Shown: positions 41,929 through 50,353, counted from the first letter of the stretch. The stretch is DNA of 59,975 nucleotides from an uncultured Selenomonadales bacterium (GCA_905200615.1 CAJKLB010000011.1:1-59975); one strand, 5' to 3'. Numbers and translations are program-made. Notes: generated by a model not told the origin, from the sequence alone.

Positions 41929-41947
41929 GTTCCCCTCGCCTCCACCA
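41929..41947 (+). other. attR at the 3' end of a tmRNA-like RNA gene
   Basis: GTTCCCCTCGCCTCCACCA is the 3' end of a tRNA-like acceptor stem with CCA and the U70 that pairs with G3 in alanine-accepting RNAs. The length before CCA and the CTCGCC arm fit tmRNA (ssrA), a favourite target of tyrosine integrases; tRNA-Ala is possible. No RNA body precedes it: the upstream side is phage DNA. It therefore marks the chromosomal edge of the prophage. Confidence 0.65.
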
Positions 41948-41950
41948 AGC

Positions 41951-41990
41951 AAGAGTCTTGATCCAATATGTGTTCCGGACTCTTTTCTTA
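41951..41990 (+). terminator. Native terminator of the interrupted RNA gene
   Basis: AAGAGTC (41951-41957) pairs with GACTCTT (41978-41984), followed by TTCTTATTT. It follows the RNA 3' end by four bases, as for ssrA. Confidence 0.6.
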
Positions 41991-42025
41991 TTTATCAAAG
42001 ATATACACGTTTTCAGGTGTATTTT

Positions 42026-42177
42026 TCAATCTCTCTTTATCTTTAACTTTACCTGTTCCGCCTTCCATTTCTCATATTCTTTCCTGCCTTTTTCGCTCTG
42101 GAAAATACTTGAATATCGAGAAGGAAGCATCTTGCCAATGACTCTAATTCATGTTCCGGTATCTTACATTTGCTCAT
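42026..42177 (-). pseudogene. Frameshifted small mobile-element protein
   Basis: Starts MSKCKIPEHELESLARCFLL, then a one-base shift near 42,110 leads to a frame reading FQSEKGRKEYEKWKAEQVKL and a stop at 42,026. The intact form (KIPxxELExLARCxLPDIxxFFESEEGxREFxxW) is, from memory, common beside recombinases in Clostridia transposons. A second remnant is coupled to it upstream. Confidence 0.5.
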
Positions 42178-42290
42178 TGCCATACGGCAGCACGACTGTC
42201 ATTTTGTCGTCAGGTTCTTTCTTTAGATAATCCGTCTCATAGTCAACGCCTTGGGTTTAAGCTTCTTTTTCTGTTTGTTTTAATTGTCAT
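42164..42290 (-). pseudogene. Decayed small ORF coupled to the element above
   Basis: After a shift near 42,250 it reads GVDYETDYLKKEPDDKMTVV, then LPYGNEQM and a stop that overlaps the start of the next remnant. Looks like the partner gene of a transposon accessory pair. Confidence 0.4.
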
Positions 42291-42292
42291 TT

Positions 42293-42625
42293 TTACCCCC
42301 GAATATTAATTATTATCTGCAGATCACCTGCCAGATAAGCAGTATTGACGGCAATATCGCCCCAATCAGTATCCATTTCAGTTTGAGCTTTCACGGTGTC
42401 AATAAAATATCTTAAAAACCAACGGCTTACTGTATTCTTTTTTATTTCCCCTATGATTCTTCTCAGTAACGACAAACCATACCAATACTGTATCAGCAGC
42501 CCCGGCACTATCGAGTCTATACTTGATCTTTTCTTATCCGCACAATATCAATCTTCTATGTCATATATTGCTTGAAATCTATCGCGCAATCCTCTTTTCT
42601 GGTCAAATACTCTGCCGGTATACCG
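42293..42625 (-). pseudogene. IS transposase N-terminal remnant (IS1182/IS5-like)
   Basis: Read through one in-frame stop, the segment gives FQAIYDIED-stop-YCADKKRSSIDSIVPGLLI followed by QYWYGLSLLRRIIGEIKKN and VSRWFLRY, the N-terminal DNA-binding part of IS1182-type transposases (YDL-x-EDKY, RPSIDPVVLIKL, YLYGIRSMRQTIxEI, YRWFLGY). The catalytic domain is absent. No other gene is visible between 41,990 and 42,715. Confidence 0.6.
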
Positions 42626-42705
42626 GTACAAATTTTTTATTCTGAACACTTCTATTTACTTACGGAGTTCTTTTTGTTTTACTATCACTTCTTTTATTAC
42701 ACCTT

Positions 42706-42739
42706 TTTTACAAAAAAAGTCCAGTAAAAACTGGACTTT
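42706..42739 (-). terminator. Rho-independent terminator of the lipoprotein gene
   Basis: AAAGTCCAGT (42716-42725) pairs with ACTGGACTTT (42730-42739), four-base loop, followed on the minus strand by TTTTTTTGT. Confidence 0.85.
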
Positions 42740-42796
42740 AGGCTGCGCAAGTTATTTTTTACCCTACTTGTATAGCTTTAAAATTTTACAACTTTT

Positions 42797-43252
42797 TTAT
42801 TGAAATTCCTTAGAACAAATCAGAGTGCCATCCTTGGCCAGATATTTAATAATAATCGATTCCGTGGAAGGAACCACCGCTTTCACTTGTGCAAGCGCTG
42901 AAGTAAAGGTAGAAGACATAGAGTCTAAGGACTGTTCCAATGCTGGTTTCAAAGCATCTAAATCCTCAAAATCTTGTAAGTATTGATAGATGTATACTAA
43001 AGAGTTTTCTTCTGCTTCAACCCTGAAAGTTAGACCCTGTTCCTGAAAAGAAGCCGCCATTTCATCAAACTCGGATTTTATGCTATCGATGTACGATTCT
43101 AACGTCATAGACTCTTCAATGGGCTCTGGTGTCGCTGTTTCTGCTTTATCTGTAGGTGTGGCGGTTACTTCAACCTCCGTTGTCGTATCGCCGCAGGCAG
43201 CAAAAGAGAGACAGAGCAAAATTATGAAAATAACAGATAGAATTTTTTTCAT
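42797..43252 (-). CDS. DUF4854-like lipoprotein
   Basis: A 151-residue protein from ATG 43252. Signal peptide with lipobox LSFAAC, lipidated Cys at 20; a Thr/Pro/Glu linker (25-50); and a DUF4854-like domain (MTLESYIDSIKSEFDEMAASFQEQGLTF, then VYIYQYLQD). Exported and anchored on the outer face of the membrane. Function unknown. It is a single-gene unit with its own terminator and is not part of the prophage or the BMC operon. Confidence 0.85.
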   Translation of the reverse strand: MKKILSVIFIILLCLSFAACGDTTTEVEVTATPTDKAETATPEPIEESMTLESYIDSIKSEFDEMAASFQEQGLTFRVEAEENSLVYIYQYLQDFEDLDALKPALEQSLDSMSSTFTSALAQVKAVVPSTESIIIKYLAKDGTLICSKEFQ

Positions 43253-43331
43253 ATTATTTCTCCTATTCAATAAAATTCCTCATTAGTATAATAAAAATAC
43301 AGTTTTACGTCAAGTATTTTATTATAACAGA

Positions 43332-43602
43332 GAAGCTTTCTTGATAAAGAAAGCAAGAGAGTGCCGGCAAAGTCAACACTCTCTTGCCGATCGCTGGAAA
43401 ATCGTTGATTTTCGGACCGCATTCTATCCTCGCCAATACCACCCCACCCTGTGCCTTTGAAACTCCACTTATCAAGCGGTTTTTCTCTTATAAGGAGTTT
43501 TGGCGACGTACCGTCGCCGGAAAAACAAAATGCGGCTGAACGCCGCAAAAAAATCAAATTTTAGATTTGTCTACAGTCTGAAGTTTTCTTGACAAAGAAA
43601 GC
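43332..43602. repeat. Flanking repeat R1, left of the BMC operon
   Basis: Core 43356-43582 is homologous, same orientation, to 55260-55463: shared blocks include AGAGAGTG, CACTCTCTTGCCG, CACTTATCAAGCG, AATGCGGCTGAACGCCGC and TTTGTCTACAGTCTGAA. The core is framed by near-identical 23-base hairpin repeats (43332-43354 and 43580-43602, GAAGCTTTCTTGATAAAGAA type). GCGGCGTTCAGCCGC plus ATTTTGTTTTT on the minus strand is an intrinsic terminator. No gene lies in 43,253-43,619. Confidence 0.8.
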
Positions 43603-43619
43603 TTTTAAAATCAATGTAT

Positions 43620-44333
43620 TCAGTGCAGAGACAGCAAAAACTGCTGAGCATCCTGTATACTGCCGGAAGCCTGCCGGCACAGAGCTTCGTCAGCTGTGGA
43701 CACCGCGAAACGGTGTTCGGCAAAGGGCAGCATGGGCAAATCGTTTTCGCCGTCAAACAGTACCGCGGTTTGCTGCGAAAAAATCGAAAATTTTTGCATT
43801 ACATGGTGCAGAGCTTCTCCCTTATTTGCAATTTTAGGGCAGAATTCTATAAAGGTATCATCACAGAAACAGCAGCGCAAGCCCTGTTTTTCTGCGGTTT
43901 GTTCCAACTCGGCGGCAGAATGTCCGTTTTTTATGAAAATCAACTTAAAGATATCACTGCTGAAAAAGAACGGAAGCGCAAGGTGTTCGGCTTTTACCGC
44001 ATGTGTTTCTTCACGCAAAACAGCAATCGGGGTAATACCGTTATCCAAAGCGGCAACGCATACTGCTTTTGCAGAGGGAACCTCTATTGTATGCTTATGC
44101 AGAACACAGTTTCTGTACATAATCTGTGCTCCGTCGTTGCAAATAAAGATCACCTCGCCGGCCGCTGGAGCAAAAATTTTTTTCAGTTGATTGTACGGCC
44201 TTCCGCTGGCAACGGCGAATAACATTCCGCGGCTTGTTATACTATGCAGTTTTGTAAAAAACTCCGGCGAAAGCGCCTGATTACTTTGTGTAACAAGCGT
44301 TCCGTCATAGTCGGAAACAATGAGGCGATACAT
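43620..44333 (-). CDS. HAD-superfamily (Cof-like) phosphatase
   Basis: A 237-residue protein: nucleophile motif D8-Y-D10-GT, motif II near 42 (VASGRP), motif III lysine (IANKGEA, about 168) and motif IV DGENDLPML (about 193-201). The cap is of the Cof/C2 type. It is last in the BMC operon, 36 bases behind PduL. It may dephosphorylate a sugar phosphate or a by-product of the BMC pathway; the substrate is not visible. The usual FGDGxND motif reads LFDGEND here. Confidence 0.85.
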   Translation of the reverse strand: MYRLIVSDYDGTLVTQSNQALSPEFFTKLHSITSRGMLFAVASGRPYNQLKKIFAPAAGEVIFICNDGAQIMYRNCVLHKHTIEVPSAKAVCVAALDNGITPIAVLREETHAVKAEHLALPFFFSSDIFKLIFIKNGHSAAELEQTAEKQGLRCCFCDDTFIEFCPKIANKGEALHHVMQKFSIFSQQTAVLFDGENDLPMLPFAEHRFAVSTADEALCRQASGSIQDAQQFLLSLH

Positions 44334-44369
44334 GAAATCCTTTCAAAAAAAGACGGAAAATTCCGTCCT

Positions 44370-45023
44370 TTATTCTTTTACGATTTTTACAAATGATTTT
44401 CCGCTTAAGCCCGCGGCATTAGCATCGTCCGTATCCAAATGCATTTCCAGACGAAAATCCTTATGCACACGCACTTGAACATCATAAAAACGGGTTCTCC
44501 GCTCACCGATAGCGTCAACGGTTACATAATCATTATCTTTTATACCAAAGCGAGCACCGTCTTCTAAACTCATATGAATATGACGGTTAGCAATAATACA
44601 GCCCTCGTTTAAGGTTACCACGCCCTTGGGACCGATGATGGTAATCGGCGCGCTGCCGGAAATTTTTCCGCTTTCTCTTACCGGAGGCTTCACCTTTAAA
44701 GTAAAGGAATCCGTTCGGGAAATTTCTACCTGGGAAGCTTTTCGTATCGGGCCTAAAACGCGTACGTTTTCAATCGGTCTTAAAGAAGGGCCTACAATAG
44801 TTAAGGTTTCTTTACAGGCATACTGACCCGGCTGGGAAAGATCCTTTAACGGCGTAAGCTCATAGCCTGCGCCAAAGAGGATATCTACATGCTCTCTGGT
44901 CAAATGAATATGTCGGTTGGAAACGCCTACCGGAATATCGCCTGTTTCTTGAGAAACATTTGTGTTATATCCGTTCAGTGCTTTAATCACGGCTTCGGTA
45001 ATTGCAGCAATATTCACATCCAT
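44370..45023 (-). CDS. pduL: PduL phosphotransacylase with encapsulation peptide
   Basis: A 217-residue phosphate acyltransferase with two PduL domains (from about 30: GVSNRHIHLTREHVDILFG; second: CIIANRHIHMSLEDGARFG). The HxHx zinc ligands RHIHL and RHIHM are intact. The first 20 residues (MDVNIAAITEAVIKALNGYN) form an amphipathic helix of the type that sends enzymes into BMCs. It converts acyl-CoA plus phosphate to acyl-phosphate, which regenerates CoA inside the shell. Twelve bases after the aldehyde dehydrogenase gene. Confidence 0.93.
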   Translation of the reverse strand: MDVNIAAITEAVIKALNGYNTNVSQETGDIPVGVSNRHIHLTREHVDILFGAGYELTPLKDLSQPGQYACKETLTIVGPSLRPIENVRVLGPIRKASQVEISRTDSFTLKVKPPVRESGKISGSAPITIIGPKGVVTLNEGCIIANRHIHMSLEDGARFGIKDNDYVTVDAIGERRTRFYDVQVRVHKDFRLEMHLDTDDANAAGLSGKSFVKIVKE

Positions 45024-45035
45024 TTTTCTGCTCCT

Positions 45036-46505
45036 TTAAATAATTCTAAAACTATCGGTCATTACACAGCGGCGTTTACGGGTAAAGCTTCTGGCACTGG
45101 TTAAGCCTTCACCGGTGGGGCCTGCAATCGTAAAGGTCGTATGACCTTCGCCGCCGAAGCCGATACCGGCATAACTGGGAGCATTCTTTACAAAAATTGT
45201 GGTTTCCACCGCCGAAGCGAATTTCGTAAGGTTATCAATATTTTTAGAATGCATATGCGCGGTATGACGGTTTCCGTGCTCCGCCTTTACCGCCAAATCT
45301 ACCGCCTCATCAATCGTATCCACTGTTACGATTGGCAATATCGGCATCATCAGTTCCTCCTGAACAAAGGGATGTTCAAAAGGTGCTTCATAGATCAGGC
45401 AACGAACATCCGAAGGCAGAGATTTTCCGTTTTCCAGCATGGCATAGATTACGGAAGCGTCCCGACCTACGCATTTGCGGTTCACGGTTTTTTTGATTTT
45501 ACCGGTTTTCTTATCCGTTACTTCCACTAAAACGATACCGGCCAACTTATCGGCTTCCTCCTTGGTAAGCATATAGGCGCCGTTTTTAAGCATTTCGGTA
45601 ATTAACTGATCTTTAATGCTTCTGAAAGCAAATACTTCTTTTTCGGCGATACAGGGAAGGTTGTTATCAAAGGTACAGCCATCAATAATATCCTTACCGG
45701 CCTTAACAATATCGGCTGTGTCATCTACAATAACCGGCGGATTTCCCGCGCCCGCGCCGATAGCTTTTTTACCGGAAGAAAGAACGGCTTTTACTACACC
45801 GGGTCCGCCTGTACATACTAACAGACGAATTGCAGGATGCGCGTACATAATAGAAGCGGATTCTAAAGTAGGCTTATCCATTGAAGCCACTAAAACTTTG
45901 GGACCACCTGCGGAATAACAGGCTCTGTTTACTAAATCTACCGCGTAATTGGAAGTGCAGATTGCGCCCGGATGCGGATTGAATACGACTCCGTTTCCAG
46001 CGGCAATCATTCCGATACTGTTGCAGATTACGGTTTCGGAGGGATTGGTACTGGGGGTAATTGCCCCTACTACGCCGAAAGGCGCCATTTCTACCAAGGT
46101 AAGACCGTTATCACCGGTTTTGGCTTCGGATACAATATCCTCCGTACCCGGCGTTTTGTCGGCTACTAAAATATGTTTCAGGCGTTTATGCTCCACTTTA
46201 CCCATTCCGGTTTCCTTAACGCCCAGTTCGGCAAGCGTTTGTGCTTCCTTGCGCGTTGCCTCACGAATAGCGGTTATAATCTTTTCCCGCTGTTCTACAC
46301 TCATGGAACGTACCGCCTTATAGCCCTCCTGCGCGGCGGCAATCGCTTCATTCATATCCGAATAAATACCAATCAGTTTTCTTCCGTTATATTCGGTGCT
46401 GGTATAGGAGAGTGTTCCTTTGCTTTCTACAGCGGAACTACCGCTTATGTTTGAGATAACTTGTCTTACAATTTCTTCAATTTGTGCTTGTTTTATTTCC
46501 GCCAT
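45036..46505 (-). CDS. CoA-acylating aldehyde dehydrogenase (PduP/EutE-like)
   Basis: A 489-residue BMC aldehyde dehydrogenase. The first 18 residues (AQIEEIVRQVISNISG) are an encapsulation helix. The Rossmann region and catalytic cysteine (NLPCIAEKE, about C284) are intact; FGGEGHTTFTIAGPTGEG near the end is typical of PduP/EutE. It oxidises an aldehyde with NAD+ and CoA to acyl-CoA. Expected substrate here is lactaldehyde (or acetaldehyde), produced by the aldolase. It is followed by PduL, which takes the acyl-CoA. Confidence 0.93.
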   Translation of the reverse strand: MAEIKQAQIEEIVRQVISNISGSSAVESKGTLSYTSTEYNGRKLIGIYSDMNEAIAAAQEGYKAVRSMSVEQREKIITAIREATRKEAQTLAELGVKETGMGKVEHKRLKHILVADKTPGTEDIVSEAKTGDNGLTLVEMAPFGVVGAITPSTNPSETVICNSIGMIAAGNGVVFNPHPGAICTSNYAVDLVNRACYSAGGPKVLVASMDKPTLESASIMYAHPAIRLLVCTGGPGVVKAVLSSGKKAIGAGAGNPPVIVDDTADIVKAGKDIIDGCTFDNNLPCIAEKEVFAFRSIKDQLITEMLKNGAYMLTKEEADKLAGIVLVEVTDKKTGKIKKTVNRKCVGRDASVIYAMLENGKSLPSDVRCLIYEAPFEHPFVQEELMMPILPIVTVDTIDEAVDLAVKAEHGNRHTAHMHSKNIDNLTKFASAVETTIFVKNAPSYAGIGFGGEGHTTFTIAGPTGEGLTSARSFTRKRRCVMTDSFRII

Positions 46506-46526
46506 GATACTGCCTCCGAAAAAAAA

Positions 46527-47300
46527 TTATTTTTCTGCATTTTCATATACAATATCTACACCGTTTTGTTTTAGTCTGTCAAGCCAAAGCTCATTGGGCT
46601 TTTTTTCGGTAACAATGGTATCTACCTCATAAAAAGCACAAACTTTAACAAACGATGATTTATCAAATTTTGAGCTGTCTGCTGCTAAAAGCCTTCGATT
46701 TGCCGAATGAAAAAAGGCTTTCTTTATTTCGGCATCGCGTTCGTTAGAATCGGTAATTCCGTTTACGGCATCCAGTCCTTTACAAGAGCAAACAGCTAAA
46801 TCCACATGAAATCCGGCTACCATTTTTTCAGCCTGATATCCTACTAAAGAAAGACCTCCCTCTTTAAGCATACCGCCGGTGGAGAGAATATTCCAATCTG
46901 CTTTATTGCAAAGTTCCAATAAAATTTCAATGCTGTTGGTGATTAAAGTAATATTCTTTTTGTGAAGAATATTTTTAATTACACATAGTGCCGTTGAACT
47001 GGAATCAAGCATAATATAGTCGCCGTCATGAATCATATTTCCAATCAGCGACGCAATATACTTTTTACTTTCTACATTGGTTTGCTTGCGCACATGAAAC
47101 GGCAGATCAATATTAAAGTTATCATTTTTGATGGCGCCGCCATAGGTCTTACGTGCCAAGCCGTCGTTATCCAGCTTTTCTAAATCCCGCCGAATGGTCT
47201 CTTCGGTTACATCAAATTCCTTGCTCAGCGTGGATACAAGAACTTTTCCCTCGGCGGCCAGCTTTGCCAATATGGCGTTTCTGCGTTCTATCGCAAGCAT
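46527..47300 (-). CDS. DeoR-family regulator of the BMC operon
   Basis: A 257-residue DeoR repressor: N-terminal HTH (MLAIERRNAILAKLAAEGKV, recognition part TEETIRRDLEKL, 1-57) and a C-terminal sugar-phosphate-sensing DeoRC domain (75-235) with the ILSTGG and DSSK motifs. The ligand is probably a phosphorylated sugar of the pathway, perhaps the aldolase substrate. It lies in the middle of the operon it most likely controls; the palindrome ACGAAA/TTTCGT at 54,959-54,975 is a good candidate operator. Confidence 0.92.
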   Translation of the reverse strand: MLAIERRNAILAKLAAEGKVLVSTLSKEFDVTEETIRRDLEKLDNDGLARKTYGGAIKNDNFNIDLPFHVRKQTNVESKKYIASLIGNMIHDGDYIMLDSSSTALCVIKNILHKKNITLITNSIEILLELCNKADWNILSTGGMLKEGGLSLVGYQAEKMVAGFHVDLAVCSCKGLDAVNGITDSNERDAEIKKAFFHSANRRLLAADSSKFDKSSFVKVCAFYEVDTIVTEKKPNELWLDRLKQNGVDIVYENAEK

Positions 47301-47317
47301 ATCGTCACCTTAACCAA

Positions 47318-47866
47318 TTATAAAATACTGTCCCAAAGTTTTTTGTCGGGATTGGGAATCACAGAGCTGTCCAGCAGCATTCCGCGATCGCCGGCCTCAT
47401 TTACCGCACGATCGATGGCGGCGGTAACCGCGGAAACGGAACCTGTTAAAAGCAGATAAGATTTTCCGCACATTCCCCGTGCTAAACGCAGCTCAATCAA
47501 ATCAACCATCGCGGTTTTTGCCGCGGCATCAGCAGCTACAATAGCTGTTGCGGCACTGAAGCTTTCCATTACACCCAGCGCTGCCACATTTTCCGGATGC
47601 GCCGTGCCATAGATTGCTGAAAATATAGAGTCATGCGGGTTTCCCAGCACAAAACTGTCAATCAGTCTTTCGGGTTTAAATGCCTTTGCGGCATCTACCG
47701 AGGCTTTTACCGCGCTGAGCTCACCGCTGATAATTACAATATATTTGCCGGGGCAGACGGTTGCGCTTTCGATTACCTCAACCTCAGCTGTTTTTACCAT
47801 CAGATCCGCACCGGCAATACCGGCGGAAACCGTTGAAAATTCAGCCATTCCAATAGCCTTGCTCAT
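47318..47866 (-). CDS. pduT: PduT-like BMC-T shell protein, Fe-S
   Basis: A 182-residue tandem BMC-domain protein (1-90, 95-182) that forms a trimer. C38 (SATVCPGK) corresponds exactly in position and context to the pore cysteine of PduT, which holds one [4Fe-4S] cluster shared by three subunits. It would pass electrons through the shell, with PduS encoded directly upstream. Two GxAAxxxAD-type BMC motifs are intact. Confidence 0.92.
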   Translation of the reverse strand: MSKAIGMAEFSTVSAGIAGADLMVKTAEVEVIESATVCPGKYIVIISGELSAVKASVDAAKAFKPERLIDSFVLGNPHDSIFSAIYGTAHPENVAALGVMESFSAATAIVAADAAAKTAMVDLIELRLARGMCGKSYLLLTGSVSAVTAAIDRAVNEAGDRGMLLDSSVIPNPDKKLWDSIL

Positions 47867-47882
47867 TGATTTATTCTTCCTT

Positions 47883-49214
47883 TCAGAGTGTTACTTTTAT
47901 AAATTTATCGGTTACTTCGGTAACCTTGCCGGCAAAGGGAGTATGAATATTTACGCTAAGCTTCCCTTCGGCACCTTGCGCAATCAACTGACCCGCGGTA
48001 ACGGTATCACCCTTTTGTACCGCGGCCGTTGCCGGTGCGCCGATATGCTGAGAAAGCATAAGTTTAATGCTTTTAGCAGGGATCGGCATCTCCGTGATGG
48101 GTGCGCTTTTATTATACTGGGTAAGACCCAAGCGTGCGGTCAGCCGCGCGTGCGATACCAATTTTTGGCTACGTAATTCATCTACCGGATGCATTTTTGC
48201 TTCCGGCATGGAAACACCGCCCTTGCGCATACCGCCTTTAAAAACGCTGATGAGCGTTTGGGCGTTCAGATCCTGGAAACAAGAATACATTTCGCAAAGG
48301 CCACAGCCGGAACAGAAAAAGGTGTTCAAATACGGCTCAATATTACCCGTGGCGCCGGCCGAAAGCGCGTTCATAAATTTCGTGGGGTCAATCGGATATC
48401 CCAGCATATGGCGGGAGCACAGCGAAGTGCACATGCCGCAATGGCAGCAGGCAGACATTGCCCGGTGCACCGAAACTTGAGTGTTGGCCTTCTTTTTCTG
48501 CACTACGTAGTGTGATTTTGGAAGGACGATATAAGCGTTGGAAGTTTTAGTCACAACGTCAAACTCGGTACAAAGTTTTCCGGTCATCGGTCCGCCGGAG
48601 ACGATTTCATATTCTTCAATGGTAGGTCCTCCTGCCAGAGCCAGAACTTCTTTTACCGTAATACCCAGCGGTAACTTTAAGGTTACGGGATTCTTTACCG
48701 CGCCGGTTACGGTGCAGTATTTGTGTGTAACCGGACGATTCTCTTTAATAGCATAATAAATATTGAGCATCGTTTCCACATTATAGACAATACAACCCAC
48801 TTCAATAGGCAGTTTGCCTGCGGGAACTACACGTCCGGTGACTTCATAAATGGTGATGATTTCATCCCCCGAAGGATAGACCGGCGGCAGCAGACCGATG
48901 CGAGCATTTTTATCCTGATAGGCAGGCAACACTTGCTCAATTGCCGCAATGGCCTGTGTGTAATTCGGTTTTAACGCAACAATGATGTCGCTTGCGCCTA
49001 CAGCGATGGCCACTTCATGCATAGCCTCTAAGATTTCGGAGGCATATTCGGCCATTACTTGACGGTGAAGCTTTAAAAGCGGTTCACACTCGGCACAGTT
49101 CAATATTATTGTATCAGCCTTTTCATTCAATTTTGCATAAGAAGGAAAACCCGCACCGCCTGCACCGACGATACCGCAGTTCCTCATGATATTTGAAAGA
49201 TCTGTAATTTTCAT
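47883..49214 (-). CDS. pduS: PduS-like flavin/iron-sulfur oxidoreductase
   Basis: A 443-residue RnfC-type protein. NADH/FMN-binding N-terminus (GIVGAGGAGFPSYAKL, about 14-29), a SLBB domain (about 165-215) and two [4Fe-4S] sites: CCHCGMCTSLC near 253-263 and CSGCGLCEMYSC near 303-314. A C-terminal barrel of biotinyl/RnfC type ends the protein. In Pdu BMCs it reduces a cofactor using NADH and pairs with PduT. Here no B12 enzyme is present, so the acceptor must differ; NADH recycling through PduT is the likely use. Confidence 0.93.
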   Translation of the reverse strand: MKITDLSNIMRNCGIVGAGGAGFPSYAKLNEKADTIILNCAECEPLLKLHRQVMAEYASEILEAMHEVAIAVGASDIIVALKPNYTQAIAAIEQVLPAYQDKNARIGLLPPVYPSGDEIITIYEVTGRVVPAGKLPIEVGCIVYNVETMLNIYYAIKENRPVTHKYCTVTGAVKNPVTLKLPLGITVKEVLALAGGPTIEEYEIVSGGPMTGKLCTEFDVVTKTSNAYIVLPKSHYVVQKKKANTQVSVHRAMSACCHCGMCTSLCSRHMLGYPIDPTKFMNALSAGATGNIEPYLNTFFCSGCGLCEMYSCFQDLNAQTLISVFKGGMRKGGVSMPEAKMHPVDELRSQKLVSHARLTARLGLTQYNKSAPITEMPIPAKSIKLMLSQHIGAPATAAVQKGDTVTAGQLIAQGAEGKLSVNIHTPFAGKVTEVTDKFIKVTL

Positions 49215-49237
49215 ATTTATATTACCATTTTCTTCAT

Positions 49238-49498
49238 TTATAATCCTATGGAGTTATCTACAATACCTACAATTGCCGCATCTACCGGTGCGGTATCCAT
49301 AGCGCACCCGATACGAGCCGCGCTTCCCGTAGCTACCAGAACGGTTTCCCCAATACCGGCACCTACGTTATCAATGGCAACAATTCGACCGGATTTTTCC
49401 ATATTGGAAAACGGTTCAACAATCATAAATTTGCTGCCCAAAAGCTTTTCATTTTTTCTGGTGGCAACTACGCTGCCCACTACTTTTCCTACAATCAT
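49238..49498 (-). CDS. pduN: EutN/PduN/CcmL pentameric shell vertex protein
   Basis: An 86-residue BMC-P protein starting at ATG 49498 (AAAGGA site). MIVGKVVGSVVATRKNEKLLGSKFMIVEP, AIDNVGAGIGETVLVATGSAAR and VDAAIVGIVD are the family signatures. Five copies cap the twelve vertices of the shell. The frame open to 49,546 lacks a ribosome site. Confidence 0.95.
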   Translation of the reverse strand: MIVGKVVGSVVATRKNEKLLGSKFMIVEPFSNMEKSGRIVAIDNVGAGIGETVLVATGSAARIGCAMDTAPVDAAIVGIVDNSIGL

Positions 49499-49567
49499 TT
49501 TTACCATCCTTTGGTCTTCAGAACTTCCCGGCGGCGCATTTGGCACCGCCGGAAAACTGAAAGTTTT

Positions 49568-49846
49568 TTACTTAATGGACGGAAGAATTTTTTCCACATC
49601 ACCATGAGGACGGGGAATTACATGAATCGCAACAACCTCGCCAAGCTTGGCTGCGGCGCTTCCGCCGGCTTCCGTGGCTGACTTTACAGCGCCAACATCG
49701 CCGCGCACCATTACGGATACAAGTCCGCTTCCGATTTTTTCGGTGCCGATCAGAACAACGTTTGCAGCTTTTACCATAGCATCCGCTGCCTCAATAGCGG
49801 CAACAAGACCTCTTGTTTCAACCATTCCCAATGCTTCAAGTGCCAT
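49568..49846 (-). CDS. BMC-H hexameric shell protein (PduA/PduJ-like)
   Basis: A 92-residue single BMC domain: LGMVETRGLVAAIEAADAMVKAANV, with pore-loop GSGLVSVMVRGDVGAVK. It is nearly identical to the cores at 49,898 and 50,729 (only a handful of differences). It tiles the facets, with its pore passing small substrates. The downstream EutN gene is 22 bases after a short gap. Confidence 0.95.
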   Translation of the reverse strand: MALEALGMVETRGLVAAIEAADAMVKAANVVLIGTEKIGSGLVSVMVRGDVGAVKSATEAGGSAAAKLGEVVAIHVIPRPHGDVEKILPSIK

Positions 49847-49897
49847 AATTATTTCCTCCTATTTATTTTAATATCTGCCGCGCCTTATGCGGGATTT

Positions 49898-50338
49898 TTA
49901 CTTAATGGACGGAAGAATTTTTTCCACATCACCATGAGGACGGGGAATTACATGCGTCGCGACAACCTCGCCAAGCTTGGCTGCGGCACTTCCGCCGGCT
50001 TCGGTAGCAGCCTTTACGGCGCCAACGTCGCCGCGCACCATTACGGATACAAGTCCGCTTCCGATTTTCTCTGTACCGATCAGAACAACGTTTGCGGCTT
50101 TAACCATAGCATCCGCTGCCTCGATAGCGGCAACAAGACCTCTGGTTTCAACCATTCCTAATGCTTCCTGCGTCATTTTGATTTCCTCCTTTTCAGCAGT
50201 TTGCTCTTCTATCTTTTCCGTTTTTGCGGCTGCCACCCGGGCGGCTGCTCTGCTTGCAGCAGCGGCGGCCTTAGGGGCAGAGCTCTTTTGTGTGGATTGT
50301 GCTGCCTTAGCGGCAGGCTTTGATGGGGTATTTGCCAT
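49898..50338 (-). CDS. BMC-H shell protein with Ala/Lys-rich N-terminal extension (two starts)
   Basis: A 146-residue form from ATG 50338 (AAAGGTGG site) has about 54 extra residues rich in Ala, Lys, Ser and Glu before the BMC domain. An internal ATG at 50,176 (MTQEALGMVETRG) follows a perfect AAGGAGG ribosome site, which itself encodes the KEEIK of the extension. Two products, extended and short (92 aa), are therefore likely, as with PduB and PduB'. The extension is disordered and basic, and may face the lumen or bind cargo or nucleic acid. The BMC core is almost the same as its two sister genes. Confidence 0.9.
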   Translation of the reverse strand: MANTPSKPAAKAAQSTQKSSAPKAAAAASRAAARVAAAKTEKIEEQTAEKEEIKMTQEALGMVETRGLVAAIEAADAMVKAANVVLIGTEKIGSGLVSVMVRGDVGAVKAATEAGGSAAAKLGEVVATHVIPRPHGDVEKILPSIK

Positions 50339-50353
50339 TTATGTAACCACCTT

